Source: Monodelphis domestica (Eukaryota > Chordata > Mammalia > Didelphimorphia > Didelphidae). Taken from it: a stretch of 64,000 nucleotides of DNA. Below are positions 10,490 through 23,129 of this stretch, one piece after another. Made by a program: the position numbers and the translations under genes. The stretch spans positions 227,688,872 through 227,752,871 of the forward strand of contig NC_077233.1 of NCBI RefSeq assembly GCF_027887165.1. The letters run 5' to 3'. Numbering within the stretch: the stretch's first letter is position 1; every line of letters begins with the position of its first letter. The notes beneath the pieces are model-generated. The model worked only from the letters and a program-made list of their open reading frames with translations. It had not been told where the DNA came from and searched no databases.

Positions 10490-10675
10490 GGATTGACAAT
10501 ATAATGGAAAGAATGTACTCTTTGAAGTCTGAATTCCCCACCCCTTCCAATCCAAATTACTCTTATAAGACAATTTACTGAATTTCTGAGCTGAGCCTCA
10601 GTTTTCTCATTTGTAAAATGATAATGTTAGGCTAGATGACCTCTAAGGTTCCTTCTAAATCTATGTAATTCCGTG
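10490..10675 (+). repeat. THER1/MIR-type SINE
   Basis: Has gagcctcagttttctcattt, gtaaaatgataatgttaggc and tagatgacctctaaggttcc, the tail typical of the therian THER1 family. Confidence 0.7.
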
Positions 10676-10679
10676 AACT

Positions 10680-11180
10680 AATAATTAAAAATTCAAAGGG
10701 TAAAAGTATAGGAAACACATTGATTAGGAAGGTGCTTGGGGCCTCCACCATATTCCCCTCCCTAACAAACAAAGGAGTTGGGGCCCAAGTTCTATCTTAT
10801 CTACTCACACTTCTCCAGGCTCTTTTTTTTCTTTTTTTTTCCTGTTTTCAAAAGTCAATAGTAGATTATTGATACCCAAACATTTTCAATCATGAACCCC
10901 CTCACGACCCCAAATTTCATAAACGTTCTTTCAATTTCTTACTTAGTTCTTCCTTTTTCAAAAGTCAGTATTTCAATTCCTGCATAAATTATTATTTTTA
11001 CTTTTATTCTCCCCTCCCCTTTCCATTAAAAGCCCTAAAGAATGTTCAGTTTGGGGTTCCTTTCTATGCTCCTATCCTTCAAAGAGTTTATGACGCTCCA
11101 AAACAGTCATAGCATAAATAGGAGAAGGAGGAGGTAGAGCTTTCAATGCTCAGAGATCTGTTTAAGAAACACTTAAACAA
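10680..11180. other. Unassigned intergenic sequence
   Basis: Pyrimidine-rich in places, with no gene or confident repeat. The tract ctttttttctt(t)n near 10820 may be a decayed retroelement tail. Confidence 0.35.
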
Positions 11181-11182
11181 AA

Positions 11183-11930
11183 TGTTGTAGGGGATGTGGG
11201 AAGATTGCAACACTAATGTACGGTTGGTAGAGTTATGATCTGATCCTGAGAGCAATTTGGAACTACACCCAAATGACTCTAAAACTATATATGTCCTTTG
11301 AGCCAGCAATATCACTACTAGGTCTATATCCAAAAGAGATTTTAAGGGGGGGGGGACTATTTGGATGGAAATATTTATTGCAGTTCTTTTTGTGGTAACA
11401 AAGAATTGGAAATTGGAGGACTGTCCATCAATTGGGGAATGGCTGAGCAAATTGTGGTATATGTCTAGAATGAAATAGTACTGTGCTTTAAGAAATGAGG
11501 AGCAGGGGGATTTCAGAAAAACCTGGAAAGACTTACATGAACTGATGCAAAATGAGGTGAGCAAAACTGGGATATCATACAGAGTAACAACAATATTTTT
11601 TGATGAACAATTGTGAATTACATAGTGGTTCTAAGCAATACAGTGATCCAAGACAATCCCAGAGACACATGATGGAAAATGCCATTCACTTCCAGAGAAA
11701 GAACTGATTAAATCTAAATACAAACTGGAACATATTATATTTTACTTTCTTTTTTACTTTTTTCTTTTTCTTATTTTTTTTTGTTTGAGATATCTTCCAT
11801 ACAATTACTACATGATTGCACATGTAAAATCTATCTCAGATTGCTTACTGTCTCAGAAAGGAGAAAGAAGTGGAGAGGGGAGGAAAATAATCTGGAACGC
11901 AAAAATGTTTTAAAGTGTTCAAAAAAATGG
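11183..11930 (+). mobile_element. Older L1, ORF2 end plus 3'UTR
   Basis: From the gggatgtgggaagattgcaa segment (the ORF2 WRGCGK region) through ttggaactacacccaaatga, ttgtggtaacaaagaattgg and atgaactgatgcaaaatgag to an older-type 3'UTR ending near 11930. The plus-strand ORF2 is broken. The minus ORF 11088-11564 is its antisense shadow. Confidence 0.85.
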
Positions 11931-11934
11931 ACTA

Positions 11935-12250
11935 CTTTTTATACACAAGTCTCAGCAATAAGGAATCTTACAAGGATATTATAATGAATTTTGACATTTG
12001 TCAAATCCAGCCAATTTGCATTCAAGCTATGAAAACTATGGGAAAATGGCTTGGCATTATTCTCAAGTCCTAAATAATACGGACCAGTTTTGAATCTTCT
12101 CAAGTTCAGTTGGAAGAAAGTAAAAGGGATCATTTCTTTTCTTGCCTATTTCTGTGAATTGCTGGTGACCTATCATGTGAGTTTCTTGGGCACAAATCAA
12201 GAAGTTTCCATCACATGATTGTAATTGTATTTGCTGCAGAGGAAATACAA
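11935..12250. other. Unassigned intergenic sequence
   Basis: No gene or recognisable repeat seen. Confidence 0.4.
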
Positions 12251-12251
12251 T

Positions 12252-12437
12252 CTAGAATCACAGGACTGAGAGTTTAGAAGCCATATGTGATCTGGCCTCC
12301 CTCTTTTTATAGTTAAGAAAACTTAGACCCAGAGAGGTTAAATGATTTGCCCTAGGTCACACAGGCAATAACAGAAAGTAGCATTTGAATTCAGGTCCTC
12401 TGTCTCCCAAGTCAGTACTATTTCCATTATATCAAGA
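12252..12437 (-). repeat. THER1/MIR-type SINE
   Basis: The plus strand reads agacccagagaggttaaatg and ttgccctaggtcacacaggc, then the inverted head, so the element is on the minus strand. Confidence 0.72.
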
Positions 12438-12439
12438 TC

Positions 12440-14085
12440 TAAGGCTATTACTAAATTATGATTTTTACCCAGGGCACTTTTGTTTCATGAGACAGGGGCA
12501 TAGAGCTCCCCCAAAATCTGCTCTACACATACCAATGTTAATCTAGAATTGTTCACTTCAATCTAGTCAAGTGTTTGACTTCTGTGGTAACCTATATATT
12601 TATTAGGCATCTGTTATGGAAAAACTTTGTGAATTAGGCATATGTGTACAAAGAAAATATCCTTCTTTATGCCAACGAAAACAGACACATGATAAATTTT
12701 ATCAACCATGACTTGTGTTTTGCTTTATGTATTTGTTATTCATAGCATTCTTAATGTAACATTGTCAACATCTAAGTTGTGAACCCCAACAGCTCCTGTC
12801 TATGCATTTGCCCACACTACAGCACATTTACCCATACTACAACATAACAACATAATAAGCATCGATCTAAGCCAACATTTTGCAAAACACAGCAATTCTC
12901 AGAAGAATAAAGTCTTTGAATACTAAATTTCTGGCCAAATATGCTTTCAAGCAGCTGTACTGTTTCCATCTGAAAAGCTTACTCCAATGAGAGTAGCTGC
13001 ACCAATTTCCCTCAACTGGGTATGTTGAAGCAGAGATGAATGGGCTTTGTGAACAGAATTAAAACAGTACACTTTAGCTATGCTCCTCATTTCTTAATTC
13101 TTGGGACCGTTATCTCAGAAGAACTCCACCCCAACCCCATCACCAGAGTAGGGAGTACAAACCCTTTAGTCTCAGAAGACCATAAATCAGGACATTTGTA
13201 TGGAAAAGAAATTGGTCACTTTTCTTTTAGAGACATGTCCCTTCTCTCCCTCCTTGTTCCCTCCACCCCAGCCGACACTCCGAATCAGAGACTCCTGGAA
13301 TTGGAACTTCCAGTGATCATCTAACATGTGCTTCTGCCTTGGCCTGAAATACCCTGAAACTATCACAAGGACGGAAAAATCCTGATCAAAACGAGATAAT
13401 CCATGTAGAACGTGAAGGCTTTAGCTAGAAAGGAAGACTGACTCTGTACTTGGGAGGAAAAGTCTACAGAGCCAGCTAGTGTTTCTATGTACTAAAGGCT
13501 TCAATACCATCATTCTTATACCTGTGTAAACTATACTTATGGATGGAATTTCATTGCAATGTATTTTAAATTCCATGAGATAAGTCTAATTTGAAATCTT
13601 TTATCAGTCTCTTCCTGCTTCAAGACGGACAAGCTAAGCACAAATCACACCTAACTCCCACCTTGTTTTCCATCCGAAACTAGTCAACTTCCAAAGTTTT
13701 CATGGAACCAGAGGTAGCCAGACCAAAGGGAAATGTCAAAAGGAAAGATTCCCTTTGATATAATCAAATACTTCTGTAATTTTGTTAGAAAATATGGGTA
13801 TTTTTGTATCCAGTCCTTGTTTCTTTTCATTTCAGGGTATTTGTAATAATAATACTTAGACCTTCCCCCCAAGCATTTCATGTAATAATGTAAGACAACA
13901 GGAACAGAGCCTATTTGGTTAAACTATTTCATGGATGCCTCTCTGAGCAACCTTAGTAAGCATGTCACTTTCTCAGTTTTCTTATGTATAGAAAAAAGGA
14001 AGAATTTATTAGATTATCTCAAAGGTCCTTTCCAGATTTTTATCTGTTTTTATCTATTTTATCACCATTCTTTGCTGTTCGGTTA
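12440..14085. other. Unique intergenic sequence, no feature seen
   Basis: About 1.6 kb without a recognisable repeat, RNA or exon. The 94-codon frame at 13040-13324 has no conserved-looking motif or splice context. This is one of the longer single-copy stretches and is a place to look for conserved non-coding elements. Confidence 0.45.
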
Positions 14086-14240
14086 TTTTTTTTTAAGCCC
14101 TTTAGATTCTAAGGCAGAAGAACAGTAAGGGCTAGTCAATTGGGGTTAATTGACTTGTCCAGGGTCACACAGTTAGTATCTGAAGTTAGAGTTGAACCTA
14201 GCCTCCTCCCAACTCCAGGCCTAGCCACCTATCTGGGATG
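14086..14240 (-). repeat. Marsupial CORE-SINE (SINE1 type)
   Basis: Plus strand begins with a T-run, then gattctaaggcagaagaaca, gacttgtccagggtcacaca and ccaggcctagccacctatct, the inverted SINE1 order. Confidence 0.8.
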
Positions 14241-14244
14241 CCTA

Positions 14245-15135
14245 TGATTTTATCATCATATCTTTATTTTACCCAAAATTCAAAGAACTACCCCTGCTTG
14301 CAATTAGAGTAGAAATAGTAAGGGAAATTTTTTAAAAAGGAAAGAAGCAAGAAAACAAAGTATTATTAATAATGAACAAGGGATTGATAGAACTAGAAAG
14401 TAAGTAGGATACCAGAAACTTTCCAAAATCATTCTTTTGTCAAAACTGCTCTATTCTCCCAGAATAGTCATCCTACACTTTAACTTTCTCCTTTCCTAAT
14501 TTCTTTCTTCTATTCCTAGCTCCTCAGAACCCTTTCTTGTCCCTCAATCCCTTTCACTCATCCCCTTCCTTTCTCTTTCCTAGCCTCCCTGCTCCTTGCA
14601 CTAAGGACATCTATAACTACAGACATGATTCTCATTCACCGAAGAAGGAAGTAAAAGGATGTTTTGAGGAAAAGCTCCCTCAAGTTCCAGCAGAAAGTAG
14701 ACTGTGACATATACGAAGATCAGCAAGGAAAGCAATAATTAAGAGAATTAAGACTAGGGTAGATAAGAGATTATGGAGACGTTGGGGGCAGGGCCAGCAG
14801 GGATTCTAGTGAATAGAACGCTGTTTCATAAGCTAACTGGACTTGAAAATTCTTTGTGGTCAAGCTGGGGATTCTTGGGAACCAGCCCATAAGACAGGGA
14901 AAAAAGCCAAAAGTAACTATTCTGAAAAAATAGCTCCGGTGACCTTTGACATATATAGTGACTACTTCCTTGACCCAACCACTGGCTTATATGAAGCAGT
15001 ATTCATATCCACATGATTTTGCCTCTTGAGGATAGTGTTTTTGGCAAATGGATACTACTACAGGATAATGCCTATTAAATCCAAAAGAAGCACACTAGGG
15101 CTTGTTGTTTACCAGTGAATTTATGCTTCCAAATA
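14245..15135. other. Unique intergenic sequence, no feature seen
   Basis: No gene, RNA or confident repeat recognised. It includes a pyrimidine-rich stretch at 14450-14590. Confidence 0.4.
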
Positions 15136-15139
15136 CAAC

Positions 15140-15272
15140 TTCATCTTCCTTCTCCTCTTCCTTCTCCTTTTTCTCTCTCCTCTTTCTCCTCTCCTCTTCC
15201 TTCTCCTCTTCCTTCTCCTCCTTCTCCTCCTCCTCCTCTTCTTCCTTCTCCTCTTTCTCCTTCTTTCTCTAT
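15140..15272. repeat. TTC/TCC pyrimidine tract
   Basis: Nearly pure pyrimidine on the plus strand made of ttcctcttctcc-type units, about 130 bp. The Ser/Phe-rich and Pro-rich open frames here are artefacts of it. Confidence 0.9.
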
Positions 15273-15512
15273 CAGATCAGCTCTGCTGCTGAATGAAATT
15301 GACTTACCAGCACTTCCTGGTTCCCTAGGAAATACTCTTTAGAGATCAGTCAGGATAGACATGCAAGGACCATCAACTTTCTCCCTCCCCCTCTTCCATC
15401 TTCCTGCTTCTTCTTGGGCAACTGCCCTCCTGACTCCATCTGACTCATTTCTACTTATACTCTCTGGCAGACTATTTATATTTTTAAGAAAGGGTGGGGG
15501 AGGAAGGAAGGA

Positions 15513-15892
<380 letters not shown>

Positions 15893-16162
15893 AAAACATG
15901 AATTGGTTCAGAACACTAAATCTTTTCAAGTGTATTCCAAAATTCAGAAAAATCCTTGCCCTCCTCAGCCCTCTCAGTTATCAGATTCTCTCTCTAAAAA
16001 TAATGAGACAACTTTTCAAACCTTCTATTTTGAAACTGTGAAGCCAGAATTAAAAAACAAACAAACTGAAATTGTTATGATAGAGGGAAAAAAAGGTTTA
16101 GGGAATGTTTAGATTTATCAAAACTTGGCTTGTTTACATCTTATAACTTAAAAGATAAATCA

Positions 16163-16328
16163 GAGTTTAGAGCTGAACAGAACTTTAAAGATCATCTAGT
16201 CCAACCTGCTCTTTTTTATAGTTAAAAAAGCTGAGATGAGAGATGAAATCACTTAAACAAGCTCACCCTGAGTTTGGACCCATGTTTTCTGATGCCAAAT
16301 CCAGAGTTCTTTCTACTATGCCCATTTC
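16163..16328 (-). repeat. THER1/MIR-type SINE
   Basis: Plus strand gagtttagagctgaacagaa, then gatcatctagtccaacctgc and ccaaatccagagttctttct, the inverted THER1 order. Confidence 0.68.
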
Positions 16329-16459
16329 CTTCTTGGAACCTTCAGATTCACTACAGAGCATAGTCAGCCAACCAATAAATTCATTCCAGCCTATAGTACT
16401 TCTAAATATTTCCCTAAGCTTTTCCATGTAAAGGAAGCTGCTGAATTGATGCTAGGCTT

Positions 16460-16890
16460 TAGCTCCTCAATATTTTGTAATGTTTTTCCTTAACTGACTT
16501 CCTTCTCATCCTCTTCCCACTTTCTAAAAAGTGAATGTTTACCAAAGATCTGTCCTTGGCCTGCTTCTCTTTCCATGTTTTCTCCCTTGGGAGGCTTATT
16601 CATTCCCAAGGGTTCAAATACCAACTCTATACATATGATTTCTACTATTCTGAATTTCTTTCTGAGCTCCAGATTACCTGTGAATGTCCAGTCAGTATCA
16701 CAAATGGCTAATTTAACCTCTGTAACATTCTCTGCATTCTTCTCCTCCTTCCAATTCCCATGGATACCATCCATTCTACAGGTTTTCATTATCACTTCCC
16801 CAAGACTACTGCAATACATTGCTAATGAGTTCTCCAAATTCTACTCTTTTCTCCTCTAAAATTTATCCATCATATCTTCATACTGTTACT
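16460..16890 (+). mobile_element. L2 LINE fragment, upstream part
   Basis: Reads as a decayed L2 RT-to-3' segment: gatctgtccttggcctgctt, tctatacatatgatttctac, then ccaattcccatggataccat and gactactgcaatacattgct. Its 3' end resumes at 17415 after two SINE insertions. Confidence 0.6.
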
Positions 16891-16896
16891 AGAATA

Positions 16897-17093
16897 ATGC
16901 TTTTTTTTTAACCTTTATCTTCCATCTTAAAATTAATACTATATATTGGTTTTAAGGTAGAAGAGGGATAATAAGGGCTAGGCAATAAGCTAGGAAGTTC
17001 ATTTTTGAATTTGTTTAATTCATGTTTGAGTGAATTCAAATTTGACCTTCCATCTTCAGGCCTGACTATCCACAGAGCTACCTAGCTGCCCCC
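16897..17093 (-). repeat. Marsupial CORE-SINE (SINE1 type) inside L2
   Basis: T-run at the left, tattggttttaaggtagaag in the middle and gagctacctagctgccccca at the right end, so minus strand. It interrupts the L2. Confidence 0.82.
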
Positions 17094-17149
17094 ACAATAC
17101 CTATGTATATATTTAGTCACATTACCACCATGTTCAAAAATAGTCAGTG

Positions 17150-17367
17150 GCCCTCTGTTGACTGCCTAGGTGGGCCTGGAATAAGTTAATTGCTGGCCTC
17201 AGGTACTTACCATCCGTGTGACTCTGGGAAAGCCATTTAACTTCTGTTTGCCTCAGTTTCCTCTACTGTAAATAATCTAGAGAAGGAAATGCCTAACTAC
17301 TCTAGAATCTTTGCCAAAAAAGCTCTAAAAATGGAGTCACAAAGAATTGGACACAACTAAACAACAA
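17150..17367 (+). repeat. MAR1-type SINE inside L2
   Basis: Core tgtgactctgggaaagccat, tail atctttgccaaaaaagctct and attggacacaactaaacaac. The head is degraded. Confidence 0.72.
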
Positions 17368-17414
17368 TATACACACATATACACACATATACTTATTTTC
17401 TTAATGAGTATTTA

Positions 17415-17690
17415 TATATATCCACTTAATTCCTCTCCCTCTATGAAATCTTTCTTGATCTTGATCATCTCAACTTTCTCTGAACTCTTATAGTACTTAT
17501 CATCTGTACCACTCATGTGACGCTCATTTATTACCTTGTCTTGTTCACTGTGTACTTGTCTTATCTCCTACCCAGATTATAAGGCCCTGAAGGTTAGAGA
17601 CTATCTTGGACTTCTTTCTATCCCCTGTAGCAACACCTGGCACTGTATCTTGCTCATGCTGTCTATTCAATAAATGTTTGTTGAATGAAT
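17415..17690 (+). mobile_element. L2 LINE 3' end
   Basis: Runs to the diagnostic L2 terminus with gaaggttagagactatcttg, caacacctggcactgtatct and caataaatgtttgttgaatg. Together with 16460-16890 it forms one L2 copy split by two SINEs. Confidence 0.8.
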
Positions 17691-17699
17691 AGTTCCTAG

Positions 17700-18410
17700 A
17701 AGTTATACTTAATTGAAAAAAGACTATTCTAATGAAATCCTAGTTTTTTGTGTTGTGGTATCTGATTCTGAAACACAATTTATGATTGGGACTTTTGCCA
17801 ACCACATGCCATAAATTATTAATTTATGAATCTCAGGATTGTTGGGAGACAGGAGAGGTTGGGACCAATAAAATATTTTCTCTAAATTTTCTTTCAGGTA
17901 CATTTAAACAAAGGATGATGAAACAGATTAGGAAACATTTGGGGGCAAATAATAAAGGATTGTTATAGAATGTTTCTAATCTCCAAAGGACCAGGAAAAG
18001 TAGAGAGAAAATGAAGTAAATATGAAGTTAAATGTGGGACTGTTTCACTCCACAAAGGATTTGAGAAGGGAGCTATGAGCCATTCCACAGAGGATGAGAA
18101 CCACAAAAGAGAGCCTGGGAGCATGGAGTACCAGAGGAACTTAGGAAAATGCTTACCCCAAACAAGGGCATTTCTTCCTCTCTACAGTTTGGCAGTATAA
18201 GCATAAGGCTTAAAAGGGTAGGATATGATTTAAAAAGAAATTCAGGGAACCCCCAAATACAAGGCTCCCCAAATAGAATTAATTTTATGTATAGACTGAA
18301 AAATCGACCACCCACGTAATATGATTTCATGGGCAACTACAATGTTCCCTACTATCCTTAAAAATATTCCCTCCACCTACCTCACCTTTGAATGCCTGAA
18401 ATTCCTTTAC
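17700..18410. other. Unassigned intergenic sequence
   Basis: No gene, RNA or confident repeat seen. Confidence 0.4.
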
Positions 18411-18412
18411 AA

Positions 18413-18652
18413 TAGGGGGTCTTAACATGGGGTCTATTTTAGGGAGACAATGAACTTTTAAATAAATTTAAATTTATTTAATTTAATTTAAGAATTTAAA
18501 TAAAAAATAATTATTATTATATCTGCATTTTCATTAGTCTATGGTTTCTTTTTTTTTAATCATATGTAATTGATGCATTTAGAAATATTTTTTTCTGAAA
18601 AGGAGTCCACAGGCTTTCCCAAATTGCCAAAGGTTTCACATAAAAAGTTAAC
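18413..18652 (+). mobile_element. hAT-like MITE, copy 1
   Basis: Begins gggggtcttaacatggggtc and ends near acataaaaagttaacta, resembling the termini of the better copy at 60041-60214. The inner landmarks aaaggagtccacaggctttc and caaattgccaaaggtttcac are shared. Termini are too decayed for an 8-bp TSD call, and the interior has AT-rich slippage (18460-18520). Confidence 0.5.
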
Positions 18653-18654
18653 TA

Positions 18655-19050
18655 CTACTTTCATTTTACAGTGAGGCAACGCTTAAAAGTACAAATATTC
18701 TTAGGGCAGTTGATATTTTGACTTCAGTTTCCTCACATCAAACTTATTTTAATATTTCAGATTCTTGGATTTTATTTGTATGAGTACTTCCTCCAAGCAA
18801 TGAGGACTGAAGTCTTCTCTGTGCCTTCATAGAGATCTTTATGAGTTGTTGTGGTCAAAAATATTGAGCCTCTGGTGGCCAGCTCTCTGACTAGACTGAG
18901 AATGACAAGATTTGCAGCTCAGTAAGACCTGCCAAAGTGTTCCACTGGCATATCCATTGAGAAGGAAAGATCATCACATCATAATGTGGCATCAAAGGAA
19001 AACTTCAATAGAGGCTCACCTATAACATTGTGATGATGATAATAATAACA
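18655..19050. other. Unassigned intergenic sequence
   Basis: No gene or confident repeat seen. Confidence 0.35.
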
Positions 19051-19054
19051 ACAA

Positions 19055-19290
19055 TCATGATCATTGATAGCATTTATATATCACTTAAAGGTTTGCAAAA
19101 ATACTGTACTTATTGTTATCTCTTCTGATCTTCACAACCACCCAGTGAGGTAGATGCTATTATATTAAGGAAACAGACTGAAAAATAAATTTAAATTTCC
19201 CAGAGTCACCCAGCTAGTAAATATTTAAGGGAGGATTAGGACTTAGGGCTTCTGACTCCAATTCTGTAGGCCCTGAGCCAGCTTCCTACT
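19055..19290 (-). repeat. MIR, nearly full length
   Basis: Plus strand goes from tagcatttatatatcactta through cacccagtgaggtagatgct and agtcacccagctagtaaata to ggcttctgactccaattctg, the complete inverted MIR order. Confidence 0.8.
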
Positions 19291-19370
19291 GATACTTGTA
19301 CTGCTTGTACCTTCATAACATGTTTTGATTTTTTTTAAAAAAAGAAAGTGTTTTATAAATTATAAGGTAC

Positions 19371-19530
19371 TGGGGCAGCTAGGTGGTTCAGTGGATTGAG
19401 AGCCAGGACTAAAGACAGGAGGTCCTGGGTTCAAATATGACCTCAATCACTTCCTACTTGTGTGATCCTGGACAAGTCACTTAACCTCTATTGGCGAGCC
19501 CTTACTGCTCTTCTGCCTTGGAACTGTGAT
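19371..19530 (+). repeat. Marsupial CORE-SINE (SINE1 type)
   Basis: Well-preserved head ggggcagctaggtggttcag, body aggaggtcctgggttcaaat and core gatcctggacaagtcactta. The 3' tail stops early, near ctgccttggaactgtgataa. Confidence 0.88.
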
Positions 19531-19534
19531 AAAG

Positions 19535-20680
19535 GATGAAAAGGTTTGCAATCTGCAAAAACTGTTGTGAAAACTGAGAAATACAAATCTTAGAGGATGA
19601 TTGACAGTAGCATGTGACCAAGGGTCACATGGGAGCCTGAGCCTTGGGATCTGGCAAAATTCTAAGCCCAACGGTTGCTTCTTCTCAGAATCTGCTCTCC
19701 TGGAAGGACCTAAGGCTTGAAGAGGATTTTCCCTATGATCAACAGAGGAAGGAGGTTTTCTGGATCTGGCTGCTGGCAGCATCAGTGAGATCTCTGGATC
19801 TACTTGGACATCTACCAACTTAAGATCCTGGCCCTATTTGATTTGAACTCCTGGTGTGAGATTGGGATATTTGGGAAGATAATGTTTTAGCTTAGTAATA
19901 TAGTTTAGTTATAGATATTATCTTTTAGATTAATATAAGAATAAGTTTATTCCTAAACCCTTATTCCTTCCTACCCTTCCCAAACAAAAAATCAGAATTT
20001 ATTTGTATGTTTTCCTCTTGTTCTTTCCTCACCCCAAATCCTACCATAACAGAACCAATACTTAGTATAAATTATGAGATAGATGGGAAATATTTTTTAA
20101 CAAGAATAGGTTTTGATTGGCCTTCAGGTTGGAAGAAGGGAGATAATAGCGCTAACAGCACTAGACAGCTGAAGAGTAGGAAGGGAAATCCTAAAATGCT
20201 GAGAGTGCAAGGAAACAAAAACCCAGGGACACCAAAGATAAATTTCTTTTCCTCCATAATTTTGTTCATAGACAGTTCTGTACCCTGATGATTATTTCAG
20301 GTAACTTTCCACTCCTACCACTTTTGATCAAAGACCAACTTTTTCAAGACCACCTCCTTGGAACCAAAACCTTCCTCTTCTTTTCTCCAGCAGCCCTCCC
20401 TCCTCCATAGTGGCTTATAACTCAAAAGAAAAATAACACTATTGTCCTACAATTTAAGGAAACATCAGTGTAAAATAATATAAATATACATGTAGGTAAG
20501 TTATAAGCATGCCTGCAGAAACTCTCCTTCATTCCCCTCCTGGGAGTGTTTCTGACTCTGGGCTTGACCATCATGACTCAAGGTTTCTTCTTGCCTTGTA
20601 ACATCCCTTCAAAAATTCTACTAGGCATTTACTTTCAATCTTCAGCTTTTTCCTAAATTACCTTACTTCTGCTCAGGTAA
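19535..20680. other. Unassigned intergenic sequence
   Basis: No gene or confident repeat. The 113-codon minus ORF at 19477-19818 overlaps the SINE and lacks any recognisable motif. Confidence 0.4.
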
Positions 20681-20729
20681 TGGATTCCTTTCTAGCTGTG
20701 CATAGTAGCCCCTCCCAACCTAGATCCAA

Positions 20730-20731
<2 letters not shown>

Positions 20732-20798
<67 letters not shown>
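20732..20798. repeat. (TC)n microsatellite
   Basis: About 33 perfect TC units; the Ser/Leu-repeat open frame here is an artefact. Confidence 0.97.
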
Positions 20799-20802
<4 letters not shown>

Positions 20803-20885
20803 CTCTCCCAATTTTTAGTAAACCAGTGGGTCAGGCATATGTGGTCTATGGAACATAGTTCGTGGGCCCCTGAAAAAACAAATGA

Positions 20886-21950
20886 TTTTTTTTCTTAAAA
20901 AAAAAAACTATTTTTTCCAGATTACATGTAAATTCAATTTTCAATAATTGTTTTCTGATAGTTTATAATCCATGTTTTCTCTCTCCCCCTCCCAACCTTC
21001 TCCCCCACCCAAAAGGGCAGGGAATATGGTGTAGGTTGTACATATATTATCATATAATACATATTACATGTACTATATACATGTAATACATAATACATGT
21101 TCCTCATTTTGTGAAAGAAGACATATGGCTTACAATAGAGAAAAAACATGGAGGAAATAAAGGGAATAACGGTATGCTTCAGTTTGCATTCAGACTCCAT
21201 AAGTTCCCTCTATGGCAGTGGAGAAACTTTTTCATCATTAATCTCTTGGAGTTGTCCTGAATGTTTGCATTGCTGATAATATATAATTGATCATCATACT
21301 GTATTGCTGTTATTGTGTAAAACATTCTTCTGGTTCTGCTCACTTCACTTTATATCACTTCATATATGTCTTTCCAGGTGATTTTTTTTTTGTGATTATC
21401 TTGTCATTTCTTCTGGCACAATAGTATTCCTTTACAACTATTTGTCACAACCTGTTTAGTCATTCACCAATTGATAGATATCCTTTCAGTTTCCAGTTCT
21501 TTGCCATCACCTAGAGAACCGCTATAAATATTTTTGTACAAGTAGGTTCTTTTCCCCTATCTTTGACCCCTTTGGGATACAAGCCAGTAGTGGTATTGTT
21601 GAGTCAAAGGCTCTGCACAGTTTTATGGCCCTTTGAGACTGGTTCCAAATTGCTCTCCAGAATGGTTGTATCAGTTCACAGCTCCACCAATGGTGTATTA
21701 ATGTTCTGGTTTTCCAATATCCCTTCCAGCATTTATCATTTTCCTTTTTTGTCATATTAGAGAGTCTGAGGTGTGAGATGGTATCCTAAGAGTTGCTTTT
21801 ATTTGCATTTTTCTAATTAATAGAAATTTGGTACATTTTTTCATATAACTAAAGATCATTTTAAATTCTTCATCAGACAATTGCCTCTTCATATCACAGA
21901 TGACCTTTTCCTTTATCCCTATCCCCAATCCCATGGATAATTATATTAAA
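20886..21950 (-). mobile_element. Older L1, 3'UTR and ORF2 C-terminus
   Basis: The left end is the inverted A-tail and 3'UTR (ccagattacatgtaaattca). Further right the minus strand encodes an ORF2 C-terminal stretch with CWKGYWKTRTLIHHWWSC and [11 protein letters not shown], including the Cys/His-rich CW...HHWW motif of L1 ORF2. Stops and frameshifts break the frame. Confidence 0.88.
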
Positions 21951-21954
21951 ATTG

Positions 21955-22600
21955 TATCTTGTTAGTTAGTTAGTATTAACACATTAATAAGTAGCCAGTG
22001 CAAAGGGACAAAAGCTGGAAATAAGACTGCAAAGGAAACCTAGAAGTCATGTACAAACTATCCCAAAAATCAAAGGAGCATAAGTTATGAATTGTATTAT
22101 ATGTTAACTAAAATTTACATTAAATCATACCTTAATTAAAATTCACAATATATAGCTAAAATTCATAATATGTGTCAAATAAGGGGAAACTATCTTGTCA
22201 TGGTTCTGGTCCTATGCCATGTAAATTCTAGGCAAAATCCAAAGCTCCAGACCAGAAGAATATCAAAAAGATGATAATTTGAAATGGCAAAGGTTTACCA
22301 ATAACTTTGAGATTGTTTGGATGTACTTATGAACTAACCCCAAGGTGAGCACAGACAGGAGTTGGTCTGTTTCCCCCCCAAAAAAACTATAAACATGAGA
22401 TTTTGAACTCCTGCCTCTAGTACACCTTCATCTCCTTTAGGTCCATGCTGCCAAGTGCTCCCATTTCTAATCCTTCATAACGTGACTAATATACTCTACC
22501 TCTCTTCCCCATCCATTTGTCTATGCTGTTTGCCTACCTTCACCATCTATTCCATCTTCCTGTGCAGCTTTGTGTTCCTGTACTGCTTTTTGCCACGTGT
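21955..22600. other. Unassigned intergenic sequence
   Basis: No gene or confident repeat seen. Confidence 0.35.
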
Positions 22601-22619
22601 CTGTCTTTATGGCCTTTTT

Positions 22620-23125
22620 GTGCCTATAGCTCCTAGTAGCTGGCCACACCCCGGGCAACAGCTTCGACAGGCCAGCTAAACCTTGTGAGGGTAGTCATCG
22701 ACCCCTGGTGAACCAGGGCTTTGCTCACCCAGCATGTGAAGACTGCTTCAGCGGAACAGACGGAAGAAACCAATAAGTTCAACGACTGAGAGGGCAACGC
22801 AGCAAAGCACTGTGGAGTGCTCAGGGCGTGTTGGAGCACAAAAGACAACACGGCCATCCAATGCAGCTGAGGAAGTCTCCAGGTGTAACGATTTTTCGTG
22901 CCACTGGACCCAGGCTTCCAACGCTGAGAGACACTCTCTGTGCATCGACTTTTCCACTTAAATCTCCTCATGCACAAGTGTCTTTGTGCACACTCATCTA
23001 TACACCATAGATGAAAACGCACAAAGACAATCATCTCGGTTACCAAGAGACTACTACTAATAACTGTATGTCTAATCAAAATGGGGTTGCTTCTTTGTTT
23101 CCCATGGCCAATCGTGGTCTTTCCT
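22620..23125. other. CpG-richer segment, probable retroelement part
   Basis: About 15 CpGs in 500 bp within DNA that is otherwise CpG-poor, for example aacagcttcgacaggccagc, gtcatcgacccctggtgaac and gtaacgatttttcgtgccac. A 165-codon open frame covers it on the minus strand (23130-22633) but shows no domain I can name. The base composition suits a young RTE-like or other retrotransposon segment; I could not find flanking target duplications. Confidence 0.4.
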
Positions 23126-23129
23126 GGCA

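Noticed and set aside
20680..20898. Ser/Leu-repeat ORF
   Set aside because: Translation of a (TC)n microsatellite.
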